Positions 63,814 through 64,000 of a stretch of 64,000 bases of DNA are shown here, one piece after another (within the stretch, counting starts at the first letter, position 1; every line of letters begins with the position of its first letter). This DNA is from Mycobacterium sp. 050128 (GTDB lineage Bacteria > Actinomycetota > Actinomycetes > Mycobacteriales > Mycobacteriaceae). The DNA is taken from assembly GCF_036409155.1 (NCBI RefSeq), contig NZ_JAZGLW010000002.1, positions 248,001 through 312,000 of the forward strand. Reading direction: 5' to 3'. Under the pieces are notes generated by a model. That model worked only from the letters and a program-made list of their open reading frames with translations, was not told where the DNA came from and did no database searches. Both the position numbers and the translations under genes were made by a program.

Positions 63814-64000
63814 TCAAGCCCGTGCCAGTAGCCAGGCCAGGCCCTGCCCTTCGCCTGCGGCGATGACGTCCAGTGCGCCGAAGGCCACAGCGAGTTCGCC
63901 GGGCGTCGCGCGAAACGGACCCGGTTGCGCCCCGACCTCGCTGAGCGCCGCCGCGGCCAGCAGGCCGCCCGGCGCCAAGCGATCGATGAAAGCCTGGTCG
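63814..64000 (-). CDS. C-terminal end of a probable class I methyltransferase (runs off window)
   Basis: The last 61 codons of a minus-strand gene: FIDRLAPGGLLAAAALSEVG, then ALDVIAAGEGQGLAWLLARA and TGA. The segment LAPGGLL resembles the strand and turn after the SAM-binding core of class I methyltransferases (usually LRPGGxL). Too little is present to be sure. It is convergent with the helicase gene. Confidence 0.5.
   Translation of the reverse strand, partial: DQAFIDRLAPGGLLAAAALSEVGAQPGPFRATPGELAVAFGALDVIAAGEGQGLAWLLARA

Overview
The window is chromosomal DNA of a slow-growing Mycobacterium. It is GC-rich, carries a complete ESX-5 type VII secretion locus (a system found only in slow growers), and holds many PE/PPE genes. 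From what I remember of M. tuberculosis, the order of genes runs parallel to Rv1816 down to Rv1779, inverted here, with extra genes inserted. The species cannot be named from the sequence alone.

Bases 1-12,300: a cut-off TetR gene, a deazaflavin-type oxidoreductase, a secreted trypsin-like protease, a sterol-desaturase-family enzyme, a flavoprotein dehydrogenase, and then a minus-strand series that ends in mgtC. That series begins with a magnesium-sensing M-box riboswitch (about 12188-12023), which has not been lost although the PE gene that should follow it has shrunk to 25 codons. It continues with two PPE genes, a DUF732 gene, a dead esxN-like gene, two more PPE genes and a DUF732 gene fused in frame, across a UGA, to half of a second copy.

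Bases 12,300-36,800: ESX-5, minus strand, read from eccB5 (36797) down to eccA5 (12322). Membrane complex: eccB5, eccC5, eccD5, eccE5, mycP5. Chaperone and cytosolic ATPase: espG5, eccA5. Substrates: esxM, esxN, two intact PE and five PPE genes. cyp143 (plus strand) and its ferredoxin sit inside the locus as in M. tuberculosis. The PE/PPE part has been expanded by duplication and gene conversion, leaving one decayed PE gene, terminator-like hairpins, and phased TTCA repeats upstream of the PE genes. Two tiny translationally coupled reading frames precede eccD5.

Bases 36,800-43,925: malQ, four small inserted genes (SnoaL-like, membrane protein, SRPBCC protein, lipoprotein), the Rv1780 counterpart, and a DUF4407 membrane protein (Rv1779c counterpart).

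Bases 43,926-62,133: accessory catabolic genes. An IclR regulator is divergent from a coupled pair, a covalent-FAD oxidase and a DAPG/phloretin-hydrolase-like enzyme. An ANTAR protein, a wax-ester synthase/DGAT and a class III CoA transferase follow. A plus-strand operon (50608-59247) then encodes a mycofactocin-type SDR, 2-oxoacid dehydrogenase E1 alpha and beta, a free-standing lipoyl protein, a crotonase, an acyl-CoA synthetase, a Rieske oxygenase and a ketosteroid-dehydrogenase-like flavoprotein. A second crotonase on the minus strand and a cobalt-type nitrile hydratase set (beta, alpha, activator) follow. The substrate is unknown; degradation of an aromatic or alicyclic compound through CoA thioesters is my inference.

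Bases 62,134-64,000: a DEAD-box RNA helicase and the end of a probable methyltransferase gene. I saw no tRNA, rRNA, CRISPR array or insertion sequence.
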